Below, piece after piece: positions 17,917-27,340 of a DNA stretch of 64,000 bases. Position numbers and translations under genes: made by a program. Position 1 is the stretch's first letter; the number at the start of each line of letters is the position of its first letter. The notes beneath the pieces were generated by a model, which had not been told where the DNA came from, did no database searches, and was given only the letters and a program-made list of their open reading frames with translations. The DNA comes from an uncultured Bacteroides sp. (GTDB taxonomy: Bacteria; Bacteroidota; Bacteroidia; Bacteroidales; Bacteroidaceae): contig CASENE010000106.1 of assembly GCA_949289265.1 (NCBI GenBank), positions 1 to 64,000 of the forward strand, written 5' to 3'.

Positions 17917-18528
17917 ATGAGTTTGAATTTCGAGAAAATGAACGGGCTTGTTCCCGCTGTCATACAAGATGCCGACACGGCCAAGGTGCTGATGCTGGGT
18001 TTCATGAACGAGGAAGCATACCAACGGACGGTGGAAAGCGGCAAGGTAACCTTCTATAGCCGTACCCGCAATCGCCTGTGGACGAAAGGCGAAGAGAGCG
18101 GCCATTTCTTGCAAGTGGTATCCATGCAGGAAGATTGCGACCACGACACCCTGCTCATACAGGTGCATCCCCACGGCCCCGTGTGCCACACCGGCACGGA
18201 CACTTGTTGGGGCGAGAAGAACGAAGAACCCGTGATGTTCCTCAAGACGTTGCAGGACTTCATCTGCCGGCGTCACGCCGAGATGCCCGAAGGCTCATAC
18301 ACCACCAGCCTTTTCCGTTCGGGCGTCAACAAAATGGCGCAGAAGGTGGGCGAGGAAGCCGTGGAGACTGTCATCGAGGCCTGCAATGGTACAGACGAGC
18401 GCCTTATCTACGAAGGAGCCGACCTGATGTACCACCTCATTGTGTTGCTCACCTCCAAGGGCTATCGCATCGAAGACCTGGCCCGCGAACTTGAGCAGCG
18501 TCATAGCGCCACATGGAAGAAGCACTGA
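17917..18528 (+). CDS. hisIE: Bifunctional phosphoribosyl-AMP cyclohydrolase / phosphoribosyl-ATP pyrophosphohydrolase
   Basis: Fused enzyme of 203 residues for steps two and three of histidine synthesis. The cyclohydrolase half has FYSRTRNRLWTKGEESGHFL and DCDHDTLLIQVHPHGPVCHTG, including zinc-binding cysteines. The pyrophosphohydrolase half, from about residue 110, has KVGEEAVETVIEA with the metal-binding glutamates. The last 16 bases overlap the next gene, so the FtsE-like ATPase is probably translated from the same transcript. Confidence 0.95.
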   Translation: MSLNFEKMNGLVPAVIQDADTAKVLMLGFMNEEAYQRTVESGKVTFYSRTRNRLWTKGEESGHFLQVVSMQEDCDHDTLLIQVHPHGPVCHTGTDTCWGEKNEEPVMFLKTLQDFICRRHAEMPEGSYTTSLFRSGVNKMAQKVGEEAVETVIEACNGTDERLIYEGADLMYHLIVLLTSKGYRIEDLARELEQRHSATWKKH

Positions 18529-19202
18529 TTACATACCGGGACGTAGAGATTCACCAGCAGGAATTGTGCGTGCTCAGCGGGGTGAACCTCAGCTTGCAGG
18601 CAGGTCAGTTGGTGTACCTCATCGGCAAGGTGGGTTCCGGCAAGACCAGCCTGCTTAAGACTTTTTACGGCGAACTGCCCGTCGTTTCGGGGCAGGCCCG
18701 GGTGCTGGGGTATGATATGGGGCGTCTTCGCCGCAAGCATATCCCGAGCCTTCGCCGCAAGTTGGGCATCGTCTTCCAGGACTTCCAGTTGCTCACCGAC
18801 CGTACCGTCTATCATAATCTGGAGTTTGTCTTGCGTGCCACCGGTTGGCGGGACAGGCAGCAGATGAAGGAGCGCATCGCTCAGGTGCTTTCCCTGGTGG
18901 GCATGGAGCATAAAGGCTATAAGTTTCCCAACGAGCTTTCCGGAGGCGAGCAACAGCGCATAGCCATCGCCCGCGCCGTGCTCAACTCGCCGCAAATCAT
19001 CCTGGCCGACGAGCCGACGGGCAACCTCGATGCCGAGACCGGGCGCGCCATCCTGTCATTGCTCGACGGGCTCAGCCGAAGCGGTACGCTGGTGGTGGTC
19101 ACCACGCACAACCTTCAGCTCTTGCGCGACTTTCCCGGCAAAGTCTACCGCTGCGAGGCCCATCGCCTTGCCGAGGCCGACGATGCGTCAGACATCGGAT
19201 AA
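18513..19202 (+). CDS. FtsE-like ABC transporter ATP-binding protein
   Basis: ABC ATPase of 229 residues. Walker A is [12 protein letters not shown], the Q-loop is [10 protein letters not shown], the signature is [14 protein letters not shown], Walker B is [12 protein letters not shown] and the switch His is in VVTTHN. The pattern is that of FtsE/LolD-type ATPases, and FtsE is the closest by general look. No FtsX-type permease is adjacent, so the partner must be elsewhere. Its start lies inside hisIE, which ties its expression to histidine genes for no obvious functional reason. Confidence 0.85.
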   Translation: MEEALITYRDVEIHQQELCVLSGVNLSLQAGQLVYLIGKVGSGKTSLLKTFYGELPVVSGQARVLGYDMGRLRRKHIPSLRRKLGIVFQDFQLLTDRTVYHNLEFVLRATGWRDRQQMKERIAQVLSLVGMEHKGYKFPNELSGGEQQRIAIARAVLNSPQIILADEPTGNLDAETGRAILSLLDGLSRSGTLVVVTTHNLQLLRDFPGKVYRCEAHRLAEADDASDIG

Positions 19203-19244
19203 GAACCAATGCGAAAGAAAACAATTAATATAACTACATAAGAA

Positions 19245-20582
19245 ATGAACACAGGAATGAAAGTTTTAAAGTTTGGAGGCACTTCGGTAGGTTCCGCCCA
19301 GCGGATGAAAGACGTGGCCCGGTTGATTACAGACGGTGAACGCAAGATTGTGGTCTTGTCCGCCATGTCGGGAACAACCAATACATTGGTGGAGATTTCG
19401 GACTATCTCTATAAGAAGAACCCGGAAGGGGCCAACGAAATCATCAACCGCCTCGAAGCCCAGTACCGCAAACACGTCGATGCGCTGTATGCCACGCCCG
19501 AATACAAGCAAAAGGGGCTGGAACTTATCAAGTCGCATTTCGATTACATACGTTCCTATACCAAAGACCTCTTCACCCTCTTCGAGGAAAAGGTCATCTT
19601 GGCGCAAGGCGAACTCATCTCCACCGGCATGATGAACTACTACCTGCAGGAGTGTGGCGTGAATTCCGTGCTGCTGCCTGCCCTGGAGTTTATGCGTACC
19701 GACAAGAATGCCGAGCCCGACCCCGTGTATATCAAGGAGAAGCTGCAAGCACAGCTGGAACTGCATCCCGATGCCGATATCTACATCACGCAGGGCTTTA
19801 TCTGCCGCAACGCTTACGGCGAGATAGACAACCTGCAGCGTGGCGGTAGCGACTATACGGCCTCGCTCGTCGGTGCTGCCATCCAGGCTTCCGAGATACA
19901 GATTTGGACAGACATCGACGGCATGCACAACAACGACCCCCGCATCGTGGACAACACTTCGCCCGTGCGGCACCTGCAGTTTGAAGAGGCTGCCGAGCTG
20001 GCCTACTTCGGCGCCAAGATTCTGCACCCCACGTGCATCCAGCCGGCCAAGTATGCCAACATCCCCGTGCGTCTGCTCAACACCATGGACCCTTCGGCCG
20101 AGGGCACGCTGATTTCCAACGACACGGAGAAGGGCAAAATCAAGGCTGTGGCAGCCAAGGACAACATCACCGCCATCAAAATTAAGTCCAGCCGCATGCT
20201 CTTGGCTTATGGTTTCCTGCGCAAGGTGTTCGAGATATTCGAGAGCTACCAGACCAGCATCGACATGATTTGCACCTCCGAGGTGGGCGTATCCGTGTCT
20301 ATCGACAACGTGAAGCACCTCAACGAGATTCTGGACGACCTGAAGAAGTACGGTACCGTCACCGTCGACCGCGACATGTGCATCATCTGCGTGGTGGGCG
20401 ACCTGGAGTGGGAGAACGTGGGCTTCGAGGCCAAGGCGCTCGACGCCATGCGCGACATCCCCGTGCGCATGATTTCCTACGGCGGCAGCAACTACAACAT
20501 CTCTTTCCTCATCCGTGAGTGCGACAAGAAGGCGGCTCTCCAGTCGCTGAGCAAGGCGTTGTTTGGAGAAGAGAATCATTAA
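19245..20582 (+). CDS. lysC: Aspartate kinase
   Basis: Monofunctional aspartokinase of 445 residues, the first step of the aspartate family (lysine, methionine, threonine, diaminopimelate). KVLKFGGTSVGSAQRMKDVA holds the conserved KFGGTSV loop, FICRNAYGEIDNLQRGGSDYTAS the substrate site, and two ACT regulatory domains occupy the last ~150 residues (AIKIKSSRMLLAYGFLRKVF, MCIICVVGDLEW). No homoserine dehydrogenase domain is fused. It is followed by lysA, so the pair likely serves lysine and peptidoglycan supply. An ATG at 19260 is an alternative start. Confidence 0.95.
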   Translation: MNTGMKVLKFGGTSVGSAQRMKDVARLITDGERKIVVLSAMSGTTNTLVEISDYLYKKNPEGANEIINRLEAQYRKHVDALYATPEYKQKGLELIKSHFDYIRSYTKDLFTLFEEKVILAQGELISTGMMNYYLQECGVNSVLLPALEFMRTDKNAEPDPVYIKEKLQAQLELHPDADIYITQGFICRNAYGEIDNLQRGGSDYTASLVGAAIQASEIQIWTDIDGMHNNDPRIVDNTSPVRHLQFEEAAELAYFGAKILHPTCIQPAKYANIPVRLLNTMDPSAEGTLISNDTEKGKIKAVAAKDNITAIKIKSSRMLLAYGFLRKVFEIFESYQTSIDMICTSEVGVSVSIDNVKHLNEILDDLKKYGTVTVDRDMCIICVVGDLEWENVGFEAKALDAMRDIPVRMISYGGSNYNISFLIRECDKKAALQSLSKALFGEENH

Positions 20583-20586
20583 TAAA

Positions 20587-20688
20587 TTGACAAGGGGACG
20601 AGGGAACGAGACTACAAGGCCCGTTAATCACAGAGACAGGAGTGATACGTTGAACCTTGTAGCCTTGTTAACTCGTCCCCCTTGTCAA
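20587..20688. repeat. Long imperfect inverted repeat between lysC and lysA
   Basis: The left arm TTGACAAGGGGACGAG (20587-20602) pairs with the right arm ending CTCGTCCCCCTTGTCAA (20672-20688). Inner parts ACTACAAGG and CCTTGTAG also pair. It could form a ~100-nt hairpin in the lysC-lysA transcript. It shares the CAAGGGGAC core with the element at 43561. Confidence 0.75.
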
Positions 20689-20717
20689 CTAAATACTCAT
20701 TTACAAATACACTGACA

Positions 20718-21878
20718 ATGAAAGGAACATTCCCCATCGACAAATTCCAGTCCCTGCACACTCCCTTCTATTATTACGATACCCAATTGTTGCGCGACAC
20801 GCTCGATGTCATCAAGACCGAGGCAGGCCGCGCAGGCAACTACGCTGTGCACTATGCCGTCAAGGCCAACGCCAACCCCAAGGTTCTGTCCATCATCCGC
20901 GAGAGCGGGCTGGGCGCCGACTGCGTGAGCGGCGGCGAGATCCGGGCAGCCATCAAGGCCGGTTTCCCCGCCGGTAAAATCGTGTTTGCCGGTGTGGGCA
21001 AAGCTGACTGGGAAATCAATCTGGCGCTGGAGCACGACATCTTCTGCTTCAACGTCGAGTCCATCCCAGAGCTCGAGGTCATCAACCAGCTGGCGGCGGC
21101 GCAGGGCAAGACGGCGCGCGTGGCTTTCCGCATCAACCCCAACGTGGGTGCCCACACCCATGCCAACATCACCACCGGCCTGGCCGAAAACAAGTTCGGC
21201 ATCCGCATGGACGACATGGAGCAGGTCATCGACATCGCCCAGAGCCTGAAGCACGTCGAGTTCATCGGCCTGCACTTCCACATCGGGTCGCAGATACTGG
21301 ACATGGGCGACTTCGTGGCCTTGTGCAACCGCGTCAACGAGTTGCAGGAACGCCTCGAGGCGCGACAACTCCGCGTGCCCTACATCAACGTGGGCGGCGG
21401 CCTGGGCATCGACTATGCGCACCCCAACCGCCAACCCATCCCTGACTTCCAGGCCTATTTCTCCACCTACCGCACGCACCTCAAGCTGCGCCCCTACCAG
21501 ACGTTGCACTTCGAGTTGGGACGCGCGGTGGTGGGGCAGTGCGGTTCGCTCATCTCGCGCGTACTTTATGTCAAGCAGGGCGTCAACAAGCAGTTCGCCA
21601 TCCTCGACGCGGGCATGACCGACCTCATCCGTCCCGCCCTCTACCAGGCCTACCACAAGATAGAGAACCTCTCGTCCGAGCGGCCCGTACAGGCCTACGA
21701 CGTGGTGGGCCCCGTGTGCGAGTCGTCCGACGTCTTTGGCAAGGCGGTGGACCTGAACGGCGTGCAGCGCGGCGACTTCGTGGCCCTGCGTTCGGCCGGT
21801 GCGTATGGCGAAATCATGGCCTCGGCCTACAATTGTCGCGAGCTGCCCAAGGGCTATACCAGCGACGAACTTTGCTAA
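20718..21878 (+). CDS. lysA: Diaminopimelate decarboxylase
   Basis: PLP-dependent fold-type III decarboxylase of 386 residues that makes lysine from meso-diaminopimelate. HYAVKANANPKVLSII carries the PLP lysine. GGGLGIDYAHPN is the phosphate-binding glycine loop, GPVCESSDVFGK has the active-site Cys, and SAGAYGEIMASAYN is near the C-terminus. The ATG at 20718 gives MKGTFPIDKFQSLHTPFYYYD; a TTG further upstream is disfavoured. Confidence 0.96.
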   Translation: MKGTFPIDKFQSLHTPFYYYDTQLLRDTLDVIKTEAGRAGNYAVHYAVKANANPKVLSIIRESGLGADCVSGGEIRAAIKAGFPAGKIVFAGVGKADWEINLALEHDIFCFNVESIPELEVINQLAAAQGKTARVAFRINPNVGAHTHANITTGLAENKFGIRMDDMEQVIDIAQSLKHVEFIGLHFHIGSQILDMGDFVALCNRVNELQERLEARQLRVPYINVGGGLGIDYAHPNRQPIPDFQAYFSTYRTHLKLRPYQTLHFELGRAVVGQCGSLISRVLYVKQGVNKQFAILDAGMTDLIRPALYQAYHKIENLSSERPVQAYDVVGPVCESSDVFGKAVDLNGVQRGDFVALRSAGAYGEIMASAYNCRELPKGYTSDELC

Positions 21879-21917
21879 ACCGCGTCCTACATCTCCGCGT
21901 GCCGGAGGCATGGACGT

Positions 21918-21960
21918 ACAAAAAATGGAGGGGCTGTCCGAAACATCGGGCAGCCCCTCT
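21918..21960. terminator. Convergent terminator between lysA and the fimbrial locus
   Basis: Arms GAGGGGCTG (21928-21936) and CAGCCCCTC (21951-21959) form a strong hairpin. On the minus strand it is followed by CCATTTTTTG, so it fits best as the end of the fimbrial transcript. It may also stop lysA read-through. Confidence 0.75.
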
Positions 21961-22066
21961 CGCAAACAAAACAAACAAACGGTTCTCCCGATAGGGCGGG
22001 AGAGTGGCAGGGGCTTCTCGTCAGAAGGCCTGCCTGTGGCGCCTCGCGGCGGCACGTATGGGCTTA

Positions 22067-25000
22067 TTACAAATTCTCAATATCTTTGATACAGCGGACA
22101 TAGCCTCTGTCGCCGTCTGAGTTTTGAACGCCCAGACCGAAATTATTGGTGCCCATGACATATCCCTTTCGATCACCGGTATACGGATTTTGTCCCCGCA
22201 TGGAGAAAGCGGTTTGGCTGATATAAAAGCTTGGTCTGCTATATTCACCAAATGCTCCTGTATGATATGTGGGCCATGCGCTTTCAGTCAGGCGCGTCGT
22301 CATAATCAGTAGTTCGCGCATATTGGGCATGCGATAGCCATTGGGCCATTGGCCATACGTCTGGTAATACTCCCAATTCTGTGCATTGTTGAAGTTGTAA
22401 TATATGTAACCACGGTTAGGTTGCGGTGTGTCCTCCCAATACACTTCAAAATAGGTATAAGGACGGTTGTTGGCACTCTGCTCGTTGTGGTTAGGCAGCG
22501 TGGCCCCTGTAACCAGATAAGAGCGTAGCGACTTTTCGTTCATATTGGAGAGGTCGAATCTGTAGGGGGAACTCTCTGTCCCGTCACCCGTGTAATCAAT
22601 CAATGGCTCTGGTTCTGTATCCGGGCTATTCAAGTTGATGCCCAGATTCCGGATGCAGCGATAGGAGTAGTTGGCACCATTGTATTGATTTCCACTACTG
22701 CTATTATAGTTTCCTATAGAGGCTCCTTCTTCTGCCCATAGCACCCAAGGCCCGTTTTGGCTGTCGTCATACGAGCTACTCGTATAGTGCCAATACACGC
22801 TTCTTCCGCCCGGTCTGTCTGAGGCATTCTCAGGATAGAGTCTTGAATCCTGGTCCAGCGCATACTCGCCCAGATAGATGTCCACCAGTTGGTCGATGGC
22901 TGCCAGATACCAGCGGACTTCGTTGTTGTCTATTCGGTTGTCGCCGTCTAAGTCTCGGTTTCGCATCATGCAGGCATAGGCAGCGTTGTTGTAGTTGGTG
23001 TTCAGGCCGTACCTGGCCGATGTGTTGAGGACGCTTGTCCAAGCCAGGGTTCCGTCTCCTATCCATGCCATGGTGTTTTGACGACCGTTGCTCGTGCTGC
23101 TTCCGCTTCTCACATTGCCCGGGTTCAGCCGGTCAGTTTCCATGATAGACTCCAATCCCCAGGCCGTGGTCAGTTCTTCCTTGCTGACGTTGTAGACGGT
23201 GCGGATAGCTTTCTGTGTAAAGGTGTAGAGCGAATTGACCACGCTTGAATTGCCGTCCGGGCTGTAAGTGGCGCCGGAGGTGATGATGTGCAGTTGGCGG
23301 TCGTTCTGGTCCACACTCTTTTTCCACAACTCAAGCTGTATGCCGTTTTCCGGGTGCATGGGGTCTTCGTAATACAGGTTTTCGTCCACGAAGGCGGTGA
23401 CGCAGATGCGGTCGGTCACTCCGTTGGGCATTAGCGAGCTTAGCGTTCTGTCCTTCTTGGCCTGCTTCAGGTATTCCAGCAACTGCTGGATATCCATCAG
23501 TCTGGCATTCCGGTATCGACCCCCTTGGTAGGTTTGATAGTAAGGAGATTCTACTCCGTCGCCGGATTTATCCGGATTGTCATAGTTCTGGTCGCCCGGA
23601 TATTTCACATATTGCCCCTGACCGAAGCCGTATTGCGCGTTGATGGCGAACTTTATCCATTTGTAGTCCTTTAGTTCGGGTTCGACATCCGTGCGGCTGG
23701 CATCGTGCATGCCGTTGCTGAATGGAGTCTTTACGCTCCAGGTGATGGCGTCGTCTATCTCGTTGACAGGGATTTCCACCACGCAACGGTCGTAGTGCGA
23801 ATCCAGGTTGTAGATTTGGTTGGCGCTGTATATCACGTCGCCTTCGTATCCCGGCCGGTTCTCTTGCTCGTTGTCATTGGTGTTGGTCACTTCCACGATG
23901 ATGTCGTCTACGCCCAGCACTGTGATGTTGTAGACATAGTGCCCGTTGCGTTTGGTGTCATAGTCGTTGGCGTCCTTGCTGGCATAGCCCAGGTGCACCG
24001 TGCAGCGCACGTCGGCATTCAGGTCGTTGTTGTTCTCGTCGGTATACGACAGGTGTCCGGTGAAGTACAGGTAGGTCGACTGACCGTTGGCATAGGCGAA
24101 GGCGCCATTCTCAAACTCTTGTCCCGGTTTGTTGCTTCCGCCTTCGGGCAGAGCATCATGTTCCCGTTCGTCGCGCAGGGCATAGGCCTTGGTCGGGTCG
24201 GTTTCCGTGATGGATTGCTTGAAGCGTTTGCGGTTTTCAGGCATGTAGAACACAAAGCTGCCGCCGTTGCCCAGATTGGTGTTCTCGTCCTGGGTAAGGT
24301 TTTCAAATACCACGGCGCGTGAGGTGAAGTATTGGCACGACGCGTCGTCGCTGGCATCCCAGTTGATGGCCTCGGCATCTTGCCACGGGCCGTTGATTCC
24401 TTCTTTCTCCACCGGCAGCAGCAACGATTGCGAGGGAACGCTCATTACCTGCCATTCGCCGGGCGTAAAGGTGAAGTTTGTCCAATTCTTACCCTGAGGT
24501 ACTTCGGCTTTGACGTGCACCTCTACCTTGGCATCCACGCGGCGCAACAAGAGGGTATAATCGTCCAGCGTTGTCACCTCATTCCCTTCGGGTGCCGTGA
24601 TGGTAACGTTGTTGTTGCCGGTCTCATCCTCGGCATATCCTGTCATCAGGAAAAGGCCGCCGCGTTCGATGGACTCCGACTGCGTCATGGGCAGGATGAG
24701 CTGTTGCAGTTCGTCCAGCGTTTCGATGTCGTCCAGTTGTGCCTTGGTCACAGTATAGGCGGTCGAGGTATTGCCTTCCGTCAGGTTGGCCACTCCCACG
24801 ATGCGGGCGTCGTTGACCGATTGGGCGGTGAAGCTAAAACTGCCGGCGGTAGGAGTGGTGGAGTCGCCGTTGGTGACAGACAGGCCACCGCCGCCTGCGG
24901 TAAAGAAGGTCATAGGCTCATCGTTGCTATTGGTGGTGGGGATGCGCTGGCCGTTGCTGTCGAAGATGAAGAGGTAGATGTTTTCCACCCGGAACTCCGA

Positions 25001-25186
25001 TTCTTCGTCTTGTGCCTCGCGGGTAATGACCTGGTTGGCATCCACGGCAAAGTTCATTCTTACCTGGGTGGGGATGCCTTCCTCCACCAGGGGCTTGCGG
25101 GTGAACAATTCGTCGTCCTGGCAGCCCGCCGCCAGAAGCGGCAAGGCCAGCCCCAGCGCGTATGTGCAGAATCGTTGTATGGTCAT
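22067..25186 (-). CDS. DUF4906-type large fimbrial lipoprotein, probable tip or accessory subunit
   Basis: Exported protein of 1039 residues, with lipobox LLAAGC (Cys22). The N-terminal part resembles fimbrial subunits: VRMNFAVDANQVITREAQDEESEFRVENIYLFIFDSNG. Further on are long regions with Tyr/Asn/Gly-rich turns (YNNAAYACMMRNRDLDGDNRIDNNEVRWYLAA, including an EF-hand-like DLDGDNRIDNNE) and a C-terminal domain ending GYVRCIKDI. I recall this pattern from DUF4906 proteins at Bacteroides fimbrial loci. It is the last gene of the minus-strand fimbrial cluster, 25 bp after the FimA-like gene. A tip adhesin role is inferred from size and position. Confidence 0.75.
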   Translation of the reverse strand: MTIQRFCTYALGLALPLLAAGCQDDELFTRKPLVEEGIPTQVRMNFAVDANQVITREAQDEESEFRVENIYLFIFDSNGQRIPTTNSNDEPMTFFTAGGGGLSVTNGDSTTPTAGSFSFTAQSVNDARIVGVANLTEGNTSTAYTVTKAQLDDIETLDELQQLILPMTQSESIERGGLFLMTGYAEDETGNNNVTITAPEGNEVTTLDDYTLLLRRVDAKVEVHVKAEVPQGKNWTNFTFTPGEWQVMSVPSQSLLLPVEKEGINGPWQDAEAINWDASDDASCQYFTSRAVVFENLTQDENTNLGNGGSFVFYMPENRKRFKQSITETDPTKAYALRDEREHDALPEGGSNKPGQEFENGAFAYANGQSTYLYFTGHLSYTDENNNDLNADVRCTVHLGYASKDANDYDTKRNGHYVYNITVLGVDDIIVEVTNTNDNEQENRPGYEGDVIYSANQIYNLDSHYDRCVVEIPVNEIDDAITWSVKTPFSNGMHDASRTDVEPELKDYKWIKFAINAQYGFGQGQYVKYPGDQNYDNPDKSGDGVESPYYQTYQGGRYRNARLMDIQQLLEYLKQAKKDRTLSSLMPNGVTDRICVTAFVDENLYYEDPMHPENGIQLELWKKSVDQNDRQLHIITSGATYSPDGNSSVVNSLYTFTQKAIRTVYNVSKEELTTAWGLESIMETDRLNPGNVRSGSSTSNGRQNTMAWIGDGTLAWTSVLNTSARYGLNTNYNNAAYACMMRNRDLDGDNRIDNNEVRWYLAAIDQLVDIYLGEYALDQDSRLYPENASDRPGGRSVYWHYTSSSYDDSQNGPWVLWAEEGASIGNYNSSSGNQYNGANYSYRCIRNLGINLNSPDTEPEPLIDYTGDGTESSPYRFDLSNMNEKSLRSYLVTGATLPNHNEQSANNRPYTYFEVYWEDTPQPNRGYIYYNFNNAQNWEYYQTYGQWPNGYRMPNMRELLIMTTRLTESAWPTYHTGAFGEYSRPSFYISQTAFSMRGQNPYTGDRKGYVMGTNNFGLGVQNSDGDRGYVRCIKDIENL

Positions 25187-25211
25187 AGGATGTATGGTTT
25201 ATAATCGTTTG

Positions 25212-26210
25212 CTAATTGAATGAGGGGACATCTACCGTGTAGTTATCCCATTGTGCCACCGAGAACCGGATTTCCAACCCGACGGTGGTCGTGACGCGGG
25301 CCAGGATGTTGACCTGCGTGTTGCGGCGGAAATGGTTTTCCGTGGTGAAGCGTTGTGCCTCGTAGGTGTTTGCGCTGGTCTCCAGCGACAGCGTATAGGG
25401 GCTGTTGGCACCGGAGCGGTAGGCGTAGGTGGGGTAGAGGTACAGCGACAAGTTGCTCAGTGTCTGGTTGGCCTCCACCACAATGCCGTCCTGGCTCATC
25501 CCGCCGTTTTCGGGCGTGAACTCCATGGGGACGTATTGGGTTTCTGCCGGGACGTCCAGGTCTTGCGTGGGGAACATGTAGAAGCGGTCGCCGCTGAATG
25601 CGCCAAAGCTTACCCGCTTTATCGTCAACGGCGTGCTGGTGGCATTCTCGATGGAAAGGCTCAACTTCACCACCGCCCGCTCCAGCTGCACGTCCACGGC
25701 CTGCATGCCTTGGGCCACCGTCACCCGGGTGGAGCCGCTCATCGGCAACCCGGCTGCTTCTATCTCCGGGCCTTTCTTGTGGAAGTACGCATGTGCTTCG
25801 TCCACGAAAATCAGTTTGGGATTGTCGCCCAGTTCCTGCCGGATGGTGGGCGTGTCATAGGTTTTGCCCAGGCTTTCTTCGTTGCCAATCACGTAGATGG
25901 TGGCATCGCCAAACGGTATGTTCTCCAGAGTCAGCGTGTGGGTGGTTACGTTTTGCAGGCCGTCTACTTTCGTGTTGTAGACAATGCCTTCTTCGTCCGT
26001 GGACACGATGACGCGCAGGGTGCGAATGCCTTCCCATTGTGCGGCGTCCACTGTGGCGCGGGTATCCGGCGCCGTGGCTCCGGTTCCGATGTTCAGCCGG
26101 AGGGTTCCGGTCTGTCCTTCCGGGCTTTCCGTCTGCAGGGTTTGTTCGCAACCGGAGAGCAGCAGCAGGTAGGCGGCGAGCCATGAGGCAAAATACAGTC
26201 TCTTGTTCAT
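25212..26210 (-). CDS. FimA/Mfa-like fimbrial subunit
   Basis: Exported lipoprotein of 332 residues, lipobox LLLSGC (Cys21). It has GTLRLNIGTGATAPDTRATVDAAQWEGIRTLRVIVS, where the TR/AT context resembles the arginine processing site of P. gingivalis FimA-type pilins. The C-terminal strand FSVAQWDNYTVDVPSFN resembles a donor or anchor strand. Such subunits are exported as lipoproteins and polymerise after proteolytic release of the first strand. It is 13 bp after a fimbrillin and 25 bp before the DUF4906 gene. Whether it is the shaft or a minor anchor (FimB/Mfa2-like) subunit is not settled. Confidence 0.75.
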   Translation of the reverse strand: MNKRLYFASWLAAYLLLLSGCEQTLQTESPEGQTGTLRLNIGTGATAPDTRATVDAAQWEGIRTLRVIVSTDEEGIVYNTKVDGLQNVTTHTLTLENIPFGDATIYVIGNEESLGKTYDTPTIRQELGDNPKLIFVDEAHAYFHKKGPEIEAAGLPMSGSTRVTVAQGMQAVDVQLERAVVKLSLSIENATSTPLTIKRVSFGAFSGDRFYMFPTQDLDVPAETQYVPMEFTPENGGMSQDGIVVEANQTLSNLSLYLYPTYAYRSGANSPYTLSLETSANTYEAQRFTTENHFRRNTQVNILARVTTTVGLEIRFSVAQWDNYTVDVPSFN

Positions 26211-26223
26211 ACGAATCGTTATT

Positions 26224-27162
26224 TTACCAAATTATAGAATAATCCTTTTCTTCCCAATCCTTCACCGTGACGTTCAGTGTGACGTCGGTGGATACGACCA
26301 GGCTGTAGACATAGCTGCGGCCTGGTTCCCAGCTTGCGACATCGGCTGTAGGCAACGTTACTTCGTAGGTCTTGCCGGTGGTCTGCTCGGGGATGTATTG
26401 GCAGGTCAGCGTCAGCTTGGCATTGGCCGGGATGGCATCGAGCGGAAGCAGCAGCAGGTCGCCGAAGACCGATGCCTCGTATTGGTTTCCCGCGTTCAGC
26501 ACGACGTTGCTTGCTTGGAACGGGGAAGCCTGTTCGGTGGCTGCCATGCGGTTGATCCAGGTCGCGGTGCTGTTTACAGCATCCACCTGGCAGTCGCCCT
26601 TATAATCTATTCCGCTCAAGGTGGCCTTGGTGATGGTGACGTCGCCCTCGCTCTGCACTTTGATTTGAACCCGCGCCAGCAGGTGCCGGAACGTGAACGC
26701 CACGGCCTGCGGATTGTCGCCGCTCATGTTCGTGCGGGAGGCGGTCATCAGGTCGATGGCATTGGCGCCCGTGGCGGAGGCGTCGAAGCCGGTGATGGCG
26801 ATTTGGCCGTTGGGGGAAACCTTCACGTCGGATTGGCCTGCGGGATGCACGGCGTAGAAGTCGTATGTCTTGCCGTCTATCCAGTATTGCAGTTGGTCGT
26901 AGGTCCAGTTGCCGCCGGCGGCTCGGGTCACTTCTTTGGCGTTGAACACTTGGGCGGGCGTCTGGGCGTCGGCGCCGGGCTTGTACCAGCCCCACACGGA
27001 GAAGGCGCTCATGCCGTCCGTGGCCTCTATGGCGGCGCGGGTCTGCGGGGCGTGGAAGGCGATGGCGCGTCCGCTGCCTTCGGGCAGGCCGTTGTCCGTC
27101 GTCTCGGTGGCGCAGGCGGCCAGCAGCAGGGCCGGGGCCAGGAGGACGGAGATTCGTTTCAT
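26224..27162 (-). CDS. Fimbrillin family protein (Mfa-like), first of two
   Basis: Exported lipoprotein of 312 residues; MKRISVLLAPALLLAACATET has lipobox LAAC. The pattern AIAFHAPQTRAAIEATDGMSAFSVWGWYK, then NWTYDQLQYWIDGKTYDFYAVHPAG, FTFRHLLARVQIKVQ and GRSYVYSLVVSTDVTLNVTVKDWEE is typical of fimbrillin-like proteins. It probably forms part of a fimbrial shaft or a related cell-surface filament. An ATG five codons upstream (27177) is an alternative start. It belongs to the same strand run as the FimA-like and DUF4906 genes. Confidence 0.82.
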   Translation of the reverse strand: MKRISVLLAPALLLAACATETTDNGLPEGSGRAIAFHAPQTRAAIEATDGMSAFSVWGWYKPGADAQTPAQVFNAKEVTRAAGGNWTYDQLQYWIDGKTYDFYAVHPAGQSDVKVSPNGQIAITGFDASATGANAIDLMTASRTNMSGDNPQAVAFTFRHLLARVQIKVQSEGDVTITKATLSGIDYKGDCQVDAVNSTATWINRMAATEQASPFQASNVVLNAGNQYEASVFGDLLLLPLDAIPANAKLTLTCQYIPEQTTGKTYEVTLPTADVASWEPGRSYVYSLVVSTDVTLNVTVKDWEEKDYSIIW

Positions 27163-27250
27163 TGTTGTCAGGTTCATTTGTATGTATCGGTTTTGTTAGT
27201 TATCGCTTGCCGTTTCCCCTCCTCCTGGGAGGAGGAGGAGAATTAGGTTA

Positions 27251-27340
27251 CCGAGTGGAGGGGGGGCACCTATCCGAGTGGGAGTGTCCCACCTATCCGA
27301 GTGGGGGAGTCCCACCTATCCGAGTGGAGTTTCTCCACTG
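27251..27340. repeat. 23-bp tandem hairpin array at the 3' end of the DUF4469 gene
   Basis: CCGAGTGG recurs at 27251, 27274, 27297 and 27320, exactly 23 bp apart. Units 2 and 3 contain GTGGGA...TCCCAC-type arms, and unit 4 contains GTGGAGTTTCTCCAC, where both arms changed together. The last unit codes the final residues and stop of the DUF4469 protein; the others lie just downstream. Confidence 0.8.
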
